Notes: generated by a model from the sequence alone, not told the origin. A stretch of 64,000 bases of DNA from Intestinimonas massiliensis (ex Afouda et al. 2020) (GCF_001244995.1 NZ_LN869529.1:721263-785262); one strand, 5' to 3'. Shown: positions 34,239 through 43,908, counted from the stretch's first letter. A program made the numbers and translations.

Positions 34239-36923
34239 ATGACGGATTTTCGGCCGGACCCGGGGGAACCGCTTATGGAGGTGGGGCCCCAGAAAGAACA
34301 GACGGGTGGAAAGCTGAAGATTTTCTTCGGCTATGCGGCCGGTGTGGGCAAGACCTACGCCATGCTGGAGGCCGCCCATCACGCCAAGAGCATGGGCGCG
34401 GACGTGGTGGCCGGATACATCGAGCCCCACACCCGCCCCGAGACGCAGGCTCTGCTGGAGGGGCTGGAGCGGCTGCCGCCGCGGCGCATCCCATATAAGG
34501 GGATTCAACTTCAGGAGTTCGACCTGGATGGGGCCCTGGAACGCCGCCCACAGCTCCTACTGGTGGATGAACTGGCTCATACCAACGCGGCGGGCTGTCG
34601 CCATCTCAAACGGTATCAGGATATCGAAGAGCTGCTCCGGGCGGGGATCAACGTATATACCACTATCAATGTCCAGCATCTGGAAAGTCTGCACGACATT
34701 GTAGCCGCCATCTCCGGCGTATCCATCCGAGAGCGGGTGCCGGACAAGGTGTTCGATTCCGCCGACCAGGTAGAACTGGTGGATATCGAACCGGCCGACC
34801 TGCTGGAGCGGCTGCGGGCGGGGAAAATCTACCGGCCGGCTCAGGCCCGCCGGGCCGAGGACCACTTCTTTACCCAGAAAAACCTGGCGGCCCTGCGGGA
34901 GATCGCCCTGCGCCGCACGGCCGACCGACTGGGCAGGACCTCCGAAGCAGCGGGCCGTCCCAGTGTGGGGGACGAGCATGTGCTTACCTGCCTGTCGGCT
35001 TCGCCCTCCAACGCCAAGGTGATCCGCACCGCGGCCCGAATGGCGGAGGCCTTCCACAGTGAGTTTACGGCCCTTTTCGTGGAGACGCCGGATTTTCAGA
35101 CCCAAAACGCCGAGGATCGGCGGCGGCTCCGGGCCAACCTGCGTCTGGCGGAGGAGCTGGGAGCCCGTATTGCTACCGCCTATGGCGACGATGCGGCCGT
35201 CCAGATTGCCGAATATGCCCGTACCGCCGGGGTCTCCAAGATCGTGTTGGGCCGCAGCAACCGAAAGCGCTCGCTGCGTACCCGGGGCAGGAGTCTGGTG
35301 GACCGGCTGACGGAGTGCTCGCCGGATCTGGATATCTATATCATCCCTGACAACCAGCCGCCCTACCGCCCCCGGGAGGAGGCGCGGCGTTGGCATCCCC
35401 ATTTCTCTTGGGCGGATGCGGGAAAAACGGCGCTGTGCCTGGCTCTGGCCACGGTGGTGGGATGGCTTTTTTACCTGCTGGGCTTCAGTGAGGCCAACAT
35501 TGTTACGGTCTACATCCTGGGGGTGCTGTTCACTTCGGTGTGGACGGGGGGCAGGGGCTATGGGGCTGCGGCTTCTCTGGTCAGCGTTCTGGTCTACAAC
35601 TTCTTCTTTACGGTGCCGCGCTTTACCCTGCTGGCCTACGACCCGGGCTATCCACTGACCTTCGCCGTCATGCTGGTAGCCAGCCTGGTGACCAGTTCTC
35701 TGACCCTGCGCGTCAAAAGCCAGGCCAGGCAGGCAGCTCAAAAGGCTTACCGCACCCAGGTTCTGCTGGAGACCAGCCAAAAGCTCCAGAAGGCAGAAGG
35801 GGAGACGGCCATACTGGACACCACGGCGGGGCAACTGCGCAAGCTGCTGGAGCGGACAGTCCTGTTCTACCCAGTGAACGGCGGGCAGATGCCGGAAAGC
35901 CCCCGCGTCTACCCCGCGCAGTCTGAGGAGGATACGGCCATTTATCTGCGCCCGGAGGAGCGGACGGTGGCCTGCTGGGTGCAGAAAAACAACAAGCACG
36001 CGGGCGCGACGACCAATACGCTGCCCAGCGCCCGCTGTTTGTATCTGGCGGTCCGGGGCGAGCGCGGGGTGCTGGCCGTAGCGGGGATTTCCATGGCGGA
36101 GAGAGCAGAACCGGATGCCTTTGAAAAGAATCTGATGATCGCTATCCTGGACGAGTGCGGCCTGGTACTGGAAAAGACCATGCTGGATCGGGCGCGCCGG
36201 GAGATCGAAGAAAAGGCCAGGCAGGAGGCGCTGCGGGCCAACCTGCTGCGGGCGATTTCCCACGACCTGCGCACGCCGCTGACCAGCATTTCGGGAAATG
36301 CCGGCATTCTGGTGGAGAATTCAGCGTTGCTGGATGAATCGAAGCGGCACGAGCTCTACCTTTCCATCTATGACGACAGCATGTGGCTGACCAATCTGGT
36401 GGAAAACCTGCTGTCCGTTACCCGCATTGAGAACGGCACCATGGAGCTTCGTATGCAGCCGGAGCTTCTGGAGGAGGTGTTTCAGGAGGCGTTGGCCCAT
36501 TTGGACCGCCATGCGCCGGAACACCGCATCACGGTGGAACTGGGGGATGACCTGCTGATGGCCAGGATGGACGCCCGGCTGATGGTGCAGGTGGTCATCA
36601 ATCTGGTGAACAACGCCATCAAGTATACGCCGCCTGGGTCCAATATCGTACTTTCCGCCGCAAGGAGGGGGGATATGGTGGAAGTGCGGGTGGCGGACGA
36701 CGGACCGGGCGTGGGCCCGGAAGCCAAATCCAAGATCTTTGATATGTTTTATACTGCCAACAACGACCGTGGGGACGGAAGGAGGGGGCTGGGCCTGGGG
36801 CTCTCCCTTTGCAGGTCGATTGTGACGGCCCACGGCGGCACCATATCCGTCGAGGACAACGCGCCCCACGGCGCCGTTTTTATGTTTACGCTGCATTCTG
36901 CGGAGGTGAATCCCATTGAATAA
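34239..36923 (+). CDS. kdpD: Potassium-responsive sensor histidine kinase KdpD
   Basis: An 894-residue sensor kinase. The KdpD N-terminal domain has Walker A GYAAGVGKT (about residue 31), which in the family binds ATP or cyclic-di-AMP. A universal stress-like domain spans about 245-360. DUF4118 with four membrane helices spans about 390-490. A GAF-like region follows, then the kinase core with phospho-acceptor His675 in AISHDLRTPLTSI, and N, G1 and G2 boxes. It senses potassium shortage or ionic stress and phosphorylates KdpE. ATG 34239 sits eight bases after TAGGAGG. No kdpFABC is in the window, so its target may be ktrAB. Confidence 0.93.
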   Translation: MTDFRPDPGEPLMEVGPQKEQTGGKLKIFFGYAAGVGKTYAMLEAAHHAKSMGADVVAGYIEPHTRPETQALLEGLERLPPRRIPYKGIQLQEFDLDGALERRPQLLLVDELAHTNAAGCRHLKRYQDIEELLRAGINVYTTINVQHLESLHDIVAAISGVSIRERVPDKVFDSADQVELVDIEPADLLERLRAGKIYRPAQARRAEDHFFTQKNLAALREIALRRTADRLGRTSEAAGRPSVGDEHVLTCLSASPSNAKVIRTAARMAEAFHSEFTALFVETPDFQTQNAEDRRRLRANLRLAEELGARIATAYGDDAAVQIAEYARTAGVSKIVLGRSNRKRSLRTRGRSLVDRLTECSPDLDIYIIPDNQPPYRPREEARRWHPHFSWADAGKTALCLALATVVGWLFYLLGFSEANIVTVYILGVLFTSVWTGGRGYGAAASLVSVLVYNFFFTVPRFTLLAYDPGYPLTFAVMLVASLVTSSLTLRVKSQARQAAQKAYRTQVLLETSQKLQKAEGETAILDTTAGQLRKLLERTVLFYPVNGGQMPESPRVYPAQSEEDTAIYLRPEERTVACWVQKNNKHAGATTNTLPSARCLYLAVRGERGVLAVAGISMAERAEPDAFEKNLMIAILDECGLVLEKTMLDRARREIEEKARQEALRANLLRAISHDLRTPLTSISGNAGILVENSALLDESKRHELYLSIYDDSMWLTNLVENLLSVTRIENGTMELRMQPELLEEVFQEALAHLDRHAPEHRITVELGDDLLMARMDARLMVQVVINLVNNAIKYTPPGSNIVLSAARRGDMVEVRVADDGPGVGPEAKSKIFDMFYTANNDRGDGRRGLGLGLSLCRSIVTAHGGTISVEDNAPHGAVFMFTLHSAEVNPIE

Positions 36924-37635
36924 ACCGCAAATTCTAGTGGTCGAGGATGATGTGGCCATCGGCAATCTGATTACTACGACGTTGGAGACACAGAACTATC
37001 AGTACCACAAGGCCCGGACCGGCGCTGCTGCCATTCTGGAGGCGGCCTCCAGCCATCCCGACGTCATCCTACTGGACTTGGGCCTGCCCGATATGGATGG
37101 GGTGGATATCATCAAAAAGGTGCGTTCCTGGAGCAATACCCCCATTATCGTGGTCTCCGCCCGAAGTGAGGATATGGACAAGGTCAGCGCGCTGGACGCC
37201 GGAGCCGACGACTATCTGACCAAGCCGTTTTCCGTGGAAGAGCTGCTGGCGCGGCTGCGGGTCGCCCTGCGCCGGGTACGGTATGACACTTTGAAGTCCA
37301 GCGAAGGGAACAGCATCTATGAAAACGGAGACCTGAAGATCGACTACGCGGCCGGCTGTGCGTACAAATGCGGCAGAGAAGTCCACCTTACGCCGATTGA
37401 ATACCGGCTGCTGTGCCTGTTGGCCCGAAATACAGGAAAGGTGCTGACCCATAACTACATTATGAAGGAAATCTGGGGGAATACCCTGCCGTCGGATACC
37501 CCCTCCCTCCGGGTGTTCATGGCGACCCTGCGTAAAAAGGTCGAGACAGATCCCTCCCGGCCCCGGTATATCCAGACGCACATCGGCGTGGGCTACCGGA
37601 TGATCCGGATGCAGGAGGAGGGGCCCGGCGACTGA
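36916..37635 (+). CDS. kdpE: Response regulator KdpE
   Basis: A 239-residue OmpR-type regulator. The receiver domain is 1-120 with acidic pair ED at 10-11, phospho-acceptor Asp54 in LLDLGLPDMDG and Lys in DYLTKPF. The winged-helix DNA-binding domain is 135-235 with PSLRVFMATLRKKVE. It starts at TTG overlapping the end of kdpD by 8 bases, with GGAGG upstream, so the pair is translationally coupled. It probably binds the inverted repeat between kdpD and ktrB. Confidence 0.93.
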   Translation: MNKPQILVVEDDVAIGNLITTTLETQNYQYHKARTGAAAILEAASSHPDVILLDLGLPDMDGVDIIKKVRSWSNTPIIVVSARSEDMDKVSALDAGADDYLTKPFSVEELLARLRVALRRVRYDTLKSSEGNSIYENGDLKIDYAAGCAYKCGREVHLTPIEYRLLCLLARNTGKVLTHNYIMKEIWGNTLPSDTPSLRVFMATLRKKVETDPSRPRYIQTHIGVGYRMIRMQEEGPGD

Positions 37636-37649
37636 ACCGGCCCCATCTG

Positions 37650-39062
37650 TCAGGGCCGGTCCAGTGCCCAGGCCTTGCGGAGCAGTGAGAAGGCGGGCGC
37701 CATGTCCTCCCCGCGCATCCGGGCATAGCCCATGACCAGCGTGGGGAGGGCAGAGCGGGCCCCGGGCGCCAGATAGTAGCTGGAAAGGGGATAGACGCCC
37801 ACGCCGGCCTCCGCCGCCCGGCGGACCAGCTCCGGCTCTGTCATGCCGTTGTTCATTTGCAGCAGCAGGTGGAGGCCCGCCTCCGCGCCGGAGAAGGTCC
37901 CGCGGGAGGTGATCCCCTCTTCCCGGGCGGCGAACAGAAGGGAGTCCCGGATTCCCTTATAAAGCGTGCGCATGCGGGCGATATGGCGCTCAAAGTGCCC
38001 CCGCTCCATGAATCGGGCCAGCGTATACTGCTCGAAGGAGGGGACCGTGGAAGAATAGAACTGCAGCTCCTGACGGTAACGGGCCAGCAGATGGGGCGGC
38101 AGCACCATGTAGCTGATGCGCAGGGAGGGGGCCAGGCTCTTGGCAAAGGTGTTGAGATAGACGACCCGTTCCCCGGTGTCCAGGCTCTGGAGAGCGGGGA
38201 TAGGGCGGCCGGAAAAACGGAACTCGCTGTCGTAGTCGTCCTCAATGATATAGCGGTCCTCCGACTGTCCCGCCCAGGACAGGAGAGCCCTGCGCCGGGT
38301 CACGGGCATGACCATACCGAGGGGAAAGTGGTGGGAGGGGGTGACGTGGGCCACACGTGCGCGGCTCCGCTTCAGCAGATCCACCCGCAGTCCCTGGGCG
38401 TCCAGCGGGATGGGCAGCACCTGCGCGCCGTTGTTGGCCAGGATGCGGGCGGGCTTCCGGTATCCGGGGTCCTCCACGGCGTAGCCCCCCTCCCGGCCCA
38501 GGAGCTGGGTCAGCAGGCCGGTCAGGTATTCAGACCCGGCGCCCACCACAATCTGCTCCGGCTCGGCCTGGATACCGCGGAAGTCTCCCAGGTAGCGGAC
38601 GATGGCCTGCCGCAGCTCCTCCACCCCCTGGGGGTGACTGGCGGCCAGAAGGCCGCTGTCCTCCTGCGTCAGAACCTCCCGCATGAGTCTGGCCCAGGTG
38701 GAGAAGGGGAAGCGGGCGGTGTCTACCGCATTGGTGGTAAAATCATATTGAATGCTTTTTTCCTTTACAGACGCAGCGGCGGAAGGCCGGGCTGGGATGG
38801 CGGCTGGGGCGGGCTGCGCTTCGAAGGGCTGGACAAAAAAGCCGCGTTTGGGCTCAGAGCGCAGATAGCCCTCCGCCAGGAGTTGGCCATAGGCCCCCTC
38901 TACGGTCACTATGCTGACCTTCAGATGGGAGGCTAGGGCCCGCTTGGAGGGGAGCCGTTCGCCGGCAGCCAGGGCCCCCTGTTCGATTTTGTGCCGAATA
39001 CCGCGGTAGAGCTGTTCATAAAGAGGCTGGGCGCCGTGTGGTTCCAGCGTGATGGTGAGCAT
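37650..39062 (-). CDS. MocR/PdxR-like GntR family regulator with aminotransferase domain
   Basis: A 470-residue protein. The N-terminal GntR winged helix (about 10-75, with LPSKRALASHLKVSIVTVEG) is fused to a fold-type I aminotransferase domain. The PLP Lys is in YLNTFAKSLAPSLR (about residue 310) and the Asp in IIEDDYDSEF. MocR proteins use PLP or its adducts as signal and control vitamin B6, GABA or amino acid genes. No target gene is next to it; it converges on kdpE. A 30-base inverted repeat downstream of its own -10 box suggests autoregulation. Confidence 0.92.
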   Translation of the reverse strand: MLTITLEPHGAQPLYEQLYRGIRHKIEQGALAAGERLPSKRALASHLKVSIVTVEGAYGQLLAEGYLRSEPKRGFFVQPFEAQPAPAAIPARPSAAASVKEKSIQYDFTTNAVDTARFPFSTWARLMREVLTQEDSGLLAASHPQGVEELRQAIVRYLGDFRGIQAEPEQIVVGAGSEYLTGLLTQLLGREGGYAVEDPGYRKPARILANNGAQVLPIPLDAQGLRVDLLKRSRARVAHVTPSHHFPLGMVMPVTRRRALLSWAGQSEDRYIIEDDYDSEFRFSGRPIPALQSLDTGERVVYLNTFAKSLAPSLRISYMVLPPHLLARYRQELQFYSSTVPSFEQYTLARFMERGHFERHIARMRTLYKGIRDSLLFAAREEGITSRGTFSGAEAGLHLLLQMNNGMTEPELVRRAAEAGVGVYPLSSYYLAPGARSALPTLVMGYARMRGEDMAPAFSLLRKAWALDRP

Positions 39063-39074
39063 GAGAGTCCTCCG

Positions 39075-39104
39075 ATCTGACCTGATTTTAAAAACAGGTC
39101 AGAT
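39075..39104 (-). promoter_or_regulatory. Probable MocR autoregulatory operator
   Basis: Perfect ten-base arms ATCTGACCTG and CAGGTCAGAT flank a 10-base AT spacer, directly after the -10 box and before the SD of the MocR gene. Confidence 0.6.
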
Positions 39105-39106
39105 TC

Positions 39107-39135
39107 ATTATAGTGAAAGATAAGCTTGGATGCAA
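39107..39135 (-). promoter_or_regulatory. Promoter of the MocR gene
   Basis: On the minus strand TTGCAT (39135-39130) and TATAAT (39112-39107) are separated by exactly 17 bases. Confidence 0.75.
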
Positions 39136-39231
39136 CCGGGCAGACTGGGTATTGCCTGATTGCTGAGATATGCTATCGTAAGGGGGAGAAGATGCGGGCT
39201 TATGTCAGCGCAGTCGCGCAGTATCTTTTGC

Positions 39232-40680
39232 CTATACGTCATCTGTTCCAACACAAGCTTGCTCGTCATTCTTTCCAGGTCCCTTGTCCTGTGTAGACAG
39301 CCGCGCCTTTGGCTCGGGATTTTTCTTGCGGTAGAGCGTTGTCCGATGGATATCAAGGACTTTGGCCGCCTCATTCAGTGCTCCATGGTTCTCCTCCAAA
39401 ACCGCATTGATATAGTAATTCTCAAACGATTCTAAGGCGTCTTTGAGTGGAAGATCAAAGCGGATATGAAAGCCTTCGCCATAATTGAGGACATCCATCC
39501 CGTTGGTACCAAAAAGGGAGGCCTGCAGAAAATCCCCTACGTTTTCCTGCTGGCACATAACCACAGTGCGCTCAATAATATTCTTAAGTTCCCGTACATT
39601 GCCTGGCCAAGGATAAGCCTTCAGAAGCTCCATCTCCTGCTCAGCAAAAAGGATAGCTTTTTTATATTTCTGGTTGTATGTGGCAAGAAAGGCCTCTGAT
39701 AGCACCTTGATATCCTCAATCCGTTCCCGTAAGGGGGGGATACGGATGGGGATCACATTAAGCCGATAATAGAGGTCTGTCCGGAAGGTTTTCTCCCTCG
39801 TCATCTGTAACAAATCCTGGTTAGTGGCAGTTATAATGCGCACATCCACCTCTTCTGGCTTGTTGCTGCCCACAGGGATGAACATTTTTGTGGAAAGAAA
39901 TCGGAGCAGTTTGGTCTGCATATCCAGCGGCAGCTCCGCTACCTCATCCAAGAACAGAGTACCGTTATGGGCCAGCTTGATAAGGCCATTCTTCCCCTTG
40001 GATGAGGCTCCTGTAAAGGCGTGGGGTGCATAGCCGAACAATTCGGATTCAAACAGTTCTTTTGAGATTGCGGCACAATTGATCGGGATAAAGGCATTTT
40101 TCCTCCTGGGGCTGTTATTGTGGATGTGATGAGCGATGACCTCTTTTCCCACACCGGACTCCCCCAGCAGCATAACGGTGCTGTCAGCCCCGGATATGAT
40201 ATTGCAGATCGACATGATGTCCTTCATTTGATTACTGCAATAAATTACCTTATCCGTACGTATGTCCGTCAGATAAGCGGCGATCTCTTGATACTTCTCA
40301 TGCAACCCCTGTTCATAGGCTAGCTGTTTGGAAAATTCATTCAGTATATCTTCAGCGCGGGAGTTGGTGATGACCATGGAGAGGTCTCCCTCAGTATTGA
40401 ACATGGGCACACTGGTAGAGAGTCGGCGGGCGCCATTAGGGAAGTGAATAATTTCGGTCACCGTATCTCTCGTCTCAATCGCTTTAGTAATGCTGGAGTT
40501 GAGGTAGACACCTTCAGCAATCAACTGGGACGGGGTCTTACCAATCAACTGTTCCCGAGTGAGGGAAAAGGAATCCAGAGCCGCTTGATTGGCTAAGATG
40601 ATTACACCATTGCTGTCGGTGACCATTACAGCGTCATAAAGGGCCTCAAGAACCGGAAGAAAGACTGCCTGCTCATTCAT
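39232..40680 (-). CDS. Sigma-54-dependent activator with PAS domain
   Basis: A 482-residue enhancer-binding protein. It has a PAS sensor (about 1-105, DAVMVTDSNGVIILANQAA), an AAA+ domain (about 140-375) with Walker A GESGVGKE and Walker B LFLDEVAE, and a C-terminal Fis helix-turn-helix (LNEAAKVLDIHRTTLYRKK). It remodels sigma-54 RNA polymerase when its PAS domain senses a signal, probably a small organic acid or acyl-CoA. The sigma-54-contact loop reads HAFTGA instead of GAFTGA. It lies just after the acyl-CoA operon, which carries a perfect sigma-54 promoter far upstream. ATG 40680 is chosen over a GTG three codons earlier for SD spacing. Confidence 0.9.
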   Translation of the reverse strand: MNEQAVFLPVLEALYDAVMVTDSNGVIILANQAALDSFSLTREQLIGKTPSQLIAEGVYLNSSITKAIETRDTVTEIIHFPNGARRLSTSVPMFNTEGDLSMVITNSRAEDILNEFSKQLAYEQGLHEKYQEIAAYLTDIRTDKVIYCSNQMKDIMSICNIISGADSTVMLLGESGVGKEVIAHHIHNNSPRRKNAFIPINCAAISKELFESELFGYAPHAFTGASSKGKNGLIKLAHNGTLFLDEVAELPLDMQTKLLRFLSTKMFIPVGSNKPEEVDVRIITATNQDLLQMTREKTFRTDLYYRLNVIPIRIPPLRERIEDIKVLSEAFLATYNQKYKKAILFAEQEMELLKAYPWPGNVRELKNIIERTVVMCQQENVGDFLQASLFGTNGMDVLNYGEGFHIRFDLPLKDALESFENYYINAVLEENHGALNEAAKVLDIHRTTLYRKKNPEPKARLSTQDKGPGKNDEQACVGTDDV

Positions 40681-41049
40681 CTGCTCCACCTCTACTCTAC
40701 ATCATTTCTCATGGAAGGCGTTTCATGCGGCCTCTCTGCTTCGCTTTATTTTCTTTTAGGAAAAGAGCTTCTTTTTGTTTCCGACATTTAACCTCGCTTT
40801 TTGCAGCCTGCGCAGGTACTTTTGCCTGTCTAAGGATATTATACCACACTCCAACGAGGATACGATTCATAACTTGGTGCTGGTCCTTGCAACGTAGCGC
40901 CGCCGAATACTCGGAGCGAGCGCCAGGATTGCGTCAGAAGAATGACAAACGGGGGGAGCATAAAGCCGCCCATCTCTCCGCAAGTAGCTGTACGGCCATC
41001 AAGGGCAAAATCGCCTTAATGGCCGTACATAGAGGGGGAAAGGGCTCCA
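40681..41049. other. Intergenic region before the activator gene
   Basis: It contains an extended -10 box for the activator (minus strand TGGTATAAT, 40846-40838), leaving a leader of about 150 bases. A hairpin at 40990-41028 has ten-base arms GTACGGCCAT/ATGGCCGTAC without a T-tract and may end or stabilise the operon transcript. No gene is supported. Confidence 0.5.
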
Positions 41050-42270
41050 TTACGGCTGCTTAATGCTTAAATTGAGCACGAATCCAACCACAGCAAAAGC
41101 GATGAGCATCAGGACGGAGGCCATGTAGCCGCCGGTGGAGGCTGCCAGAGCAGAGGCCAGAGTAGCCGTAAAGGAAGCTGGAATCAACATGGTGTTTGCA
41201 ATGCTGAAATTCATGGCAAAGTGCTTGGCCCCGTAGAAAGTAGCCACAAACGCAGAAGAAATGGTCGGAGCACAGCCATAGGAAATGCCAGTCAGGCACA
41301 ACCCTGCCACACACAGTGGCACCGAGCCCATCCAAATCGCCCCCAGTGTCACAGTTGGGGCCAAAATCGTCAGCACATTGGAAAGTAACATCGTTTTTCT
41401 TCGGCCCAGCGCATCAAAAATGGCACCGCACAGGATGCGGCCCAATCCATTGCAGACTGACAGCACTCCTACCAGCGTAGTGGCAAGCGCGGCAGAAGCC
41501 CCCACTGAGAGAGCCAAGTCTTTTGCAAAGCTGATGACCGTATTTCCGACTGCCGCCATGGCGATCGTGAACAGGAAAAACCGCCAGAAGCTGGGGCGCT
41601 GAATCATTTCCGGAGTGGTATAGTCCCGAGTCTCGAAAGAATCCTCGCTTTTACGAGCCTTCTTCTGCTTTGGCTTGGGCAGGGCCCCTGCCTCTTCCGG
41701 AGAGGGCAGGCGGACCACCCGGGCTGTAACCAGCAAGACCACCCCGATCAGGATGCCGAGAATCAGATAGGTTCCCCGCCATCCGATAGCGGGCGTCTCG
41801 ATCATCGCCCCGGCCACATTTCCCAGTACCAAGGTGCTGGCTCCGAAGCCCATCATTAGGGCCCCGGAGCACACACCTTTTTTGTCTGGAAACCAGGCAT
41901 TGGTCGAGGCGATCACGGCATTATAGGCCATTCCGATGCCCAGGCCACACATAACTCCGTAGGTAATATACAGCATGATGACCTGCCTGGACAGGCGGGA
42001 GGTCAGCGCAAAGCCCGCCCAGGACAGGACCGCCGCACACAGCACGGTCACCTTGGGGGAGGTCCGTTTGGTCAGCACACCGGACACCACGCCGCCGATA
42101 CAGAAAAAGCACATGGTCAGGGTAAAGTTCATGGCCAGTTGAGAGGCGGTCCACCCGAAGGCGTCCCCCAACGGAGCCTTCAGGATGGACCAGGCATAGA
42201 TGATGCCCGCAAAGAGCATGCTCACCACGCCGACTGCCAGAAACGGCCAGCGGACAATACCCTTCCTCAT
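41050..42270 (-). CDS. OFA family (oxalate/formate antiporter-like) MFS transporter
   Basis: A 406-residue, 12-helix major facilitator. The N-terminal WPFLAVGVVSMLFAGIIYAW resembles the OxlT/OFA group, which exchanges small mono- or dicarboxylates. Its start overlaps the end of the acyl-CoA dehydrogenase gene (ATGA), so it is the last gene of the operon. It could export the reduced acid product while the GntP permease imports the substrate, an exchange logic common in fermentation; this is inference. Confidence 0.87.
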   Translation of the reverse strand: MRKGIVRWPFLAVGVVSMLFAGIIYAWSILKAPLGDAFGWTASQLAMNFTLTMCFFCIGGVVSGVLTKRTSPKVTVLCAAVLSWAGFALTSRLSRQVIMLYITYGVMCGLGIGMAYNAVIASTNAWFPDKKGVCSGALMMGFGASTLVLGNVAGAMIETPAIGWRGTYLILGILIGVVLLVTARVVRLPSPEEAGALPKPKQKKARKSEDSFETRDYTTPEMIQRPSFWRFFLFTIAMAAVGNTVISFAKDLALSVGASAALATTLVGVLSVCNGLGRILCGAIFDALGRRKTMLLSNVLTILAPTVTLGAIWMGSVPLCVAGLCLTGISYGCAPTISSAFVATFYGAKHFAMNFSIANTMLIPASFTATLASALAASTGGYMASVLMLIAFAVVGFVLNLSIKQP

Positions 42271-43415
42271 TTCAAAAGCTGGCCGGAGATGACCATCTGC
42301 TGGACCTGGGAGGAGCCCTCGTAGATGGAGCAGACCCGGACGTCGCGGTAGATGCGCTCGATCTCGTACTCGCGGGAATAGCCGTAGCCGCCGTGGAGCT
42401 GGAGGGACTTGTTGACGATCTCAATGGCGGCCTCCGCGGAGTAATACTTGGCCATGGAGGCGGCCTTGTCCGCCGGCTGCCTGGTGTCCAGCAGGTAAGC
42501 GGCGTTGTAGGTCAGCAGCCGGGCGGCGTTGAGCTTGGTCTCCATATCCGCCATCATAAACTGCAGGGCCTGCATTTTGGCCAGGGGCTTGCCGAACTGC
42601 GCCCGGTTCTTGGTGTGGTTCACCGCAAGGTCGATGGCCTCCTGGGCCATGCCCAGGCACATGGACGACACCCCCACGCGGCCCACGGACAGCGTCTTCA
42701 TGGCGTTGATGAAGCCCATGCCCACCTCGCCGATGACGCAGTCCTTGGGTACCCGCACGTCCTCCAGCACCACATCGCTCACCGGCACGCCCCGCTGGCC
42801 CATCTTCTCCTCGTGGCGGCCGCAGGACACGCCGGGCAGGTTCATATCCACCATAAAGCAGGTGATGCCCTTGGCCCCCTTCTCCGGGTCGGTCTTGGCG
42901 TAGACGATGCACTGATCGGCGATGGGAGCCATGGTGATGAAGCACTTGCGGCCGTTGAGGATGTAGCTGTCTCCGTCCTCCACCGCACGGGTGGTCATGG
43001 ACGCGGCATCCGAGCCGGCGTTGGGCTCGGTGAGGCCAAAGGCGATCAAGCTCTCGCCGGCGGCCACGCCGGGCAGGTACTTCTCCTTCTGTTCCGGGGT
43101 GCCGGAGATGACGATGGGGGCGGTGGACAGGGAGTTGGCCGAAGAGATGAAGATCGTAGCAGTAGCGCACTTTTTGGCGATCTCCTCCATGACGCAGATA
43201 TAGCTGCGCATATCCAGGCCCAGACCGCCGTACTCCTCGGGGATCTTCAGTCCCAGAAAGCCCATGCCCGCCATGGTCTTCACCACGTCCATGGGGAATG
43301 CCTCGGTTTTGTCGATCTCCCCCGCGATGGGGGCCAGGGTCTTTTCGGCGAAATCCTTCGCCATCTCACGGATGCCTTCGTGATCCTCGTTGAAATAGGG
43401 ATATTTGATATTCAT
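42267..43415 (-). CDS. Short-chain acyl-CoA dehydrogenase
   Basis: A 382-residue flavoenzyme of normal length. It has the ACAD helical N-domain and a middle barrel with AFGLTEPNAGSDAASM and NGRKCFITMA. The C-terminal YEGSSQVQQ carries the catalytic Glu position used by short-chain (butyryl-type) enzymes. It interconverts saturated and 2,3-unsaturated acyl-CoA with electron transfer flavoprotein; no etf genes are in the window. It follows the MaoC gene by 31 bases. In this setting it may run in the reductive direction. Confidence 0.93.
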   Translation of the reverse strand: MNIKYPYFNEDHEGIREMAKDFAEKTLAPIAGEIDKTEAFPMDVVKTMAGMGFLGLKIPEEYGGLGLDMRSYICVMEEIAKKCATATIFISSANSLSTAPIVISGTPEQKEKYLPGVAAGESLIAFGLTEPNAGSDAASMTTRAVEDGDSYILNGRKCFITMAPIADQCIVYAKTDPEKGAKGITCFMVDMNLPGVSCGRHEEKMGQRGVPVSDVVLEDVRVPKDCVIGEVGMGFINAMKTLSVGRVGVSSMCLGMAQEAIDLAVNHTKNRAQFGKPLAKMQALQFMMADMETKLNAARLLTYNAAYLLDTRQPADKAASMAKYYSAEAAIEIVNKSLQLHGGYGYSREYEIERIYRDVRVCSIYEGSSQVQQMVISGQLLK

Positions 43416-43446
43416 GCGGAATGGTTCCTTTCTTAAAAATGCCCGT

Positions 43447-43908
43447 TTATACGCGGCTCTTCACCATCAGGGTCTGGTTGGACTCCATGATGACCCGCTC
43501 GTCCTGATTGACCAACTTGACTAATTGCTTCAAAATACCCTTGCCAGGCTTGGAACTGTGGATGACTTCGGTGGGGATGACTACGATATGGACGGTATCG
43601 CCGATCAGCAAAGGCGCCGTATATTTTACAGTGCATTCGATAAACGCAATCGTAGTGCCTTCCGCAATACCCATTTGATTGTTGAGTCCGTTGGAAATAA
43701 TGAAGCCCAAGGCTCCGTGGGCGATCCGCTTTCCAAACTGGTTGGCCTTTCCAAACTCCTCATCCGTGTGGAGCGGGTTAAAGTCGCCTGAAACACCTGC
43801 AAAATTCACCACATCGGCTTCTGTGATCGTACGGCCCTGGCTGGTGTATTCCCTGCCAATTTCGTAATCCTCCAGATAAAAGCCCTTTGGATTATACAGG
43901 TAAGACAT
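43447..43908 (-). CDS. MaoC family (R)-hydratase
   Basis: A 153-residue hotdog-fold protein. FAGVSGDFNPLHTDEEFG is the MaoC/R-specific enoyl-CoA hydratase signature, with the catalytic Asp-His pair in DFNPLH (about residue 40). It hydrates enoyl-CoA to (R)-3-hydroxyacyl-CoA or dehydrates it. Having both this and an S-type enoyl-CoA hydratase in one operon suggests either stereo-inversion of a 3-hydroxyacyl-CoA or a branched or unusual acid. Confidence 0.88.
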   Translation of the reverse strand: MSYLYNPKGFYLEDYEIGREYTSQGRTITEADVVNFAGVSGDFNPLHTDEEFGKANQFGKRIAHGALGFIISNGLNNQMGIAEGTTIAFIECTVKYTAPLLIGDTVHIVVIPTEVIHSSKPGKGILKQLVKLVNQDERVIMESNQTLMVKSRV

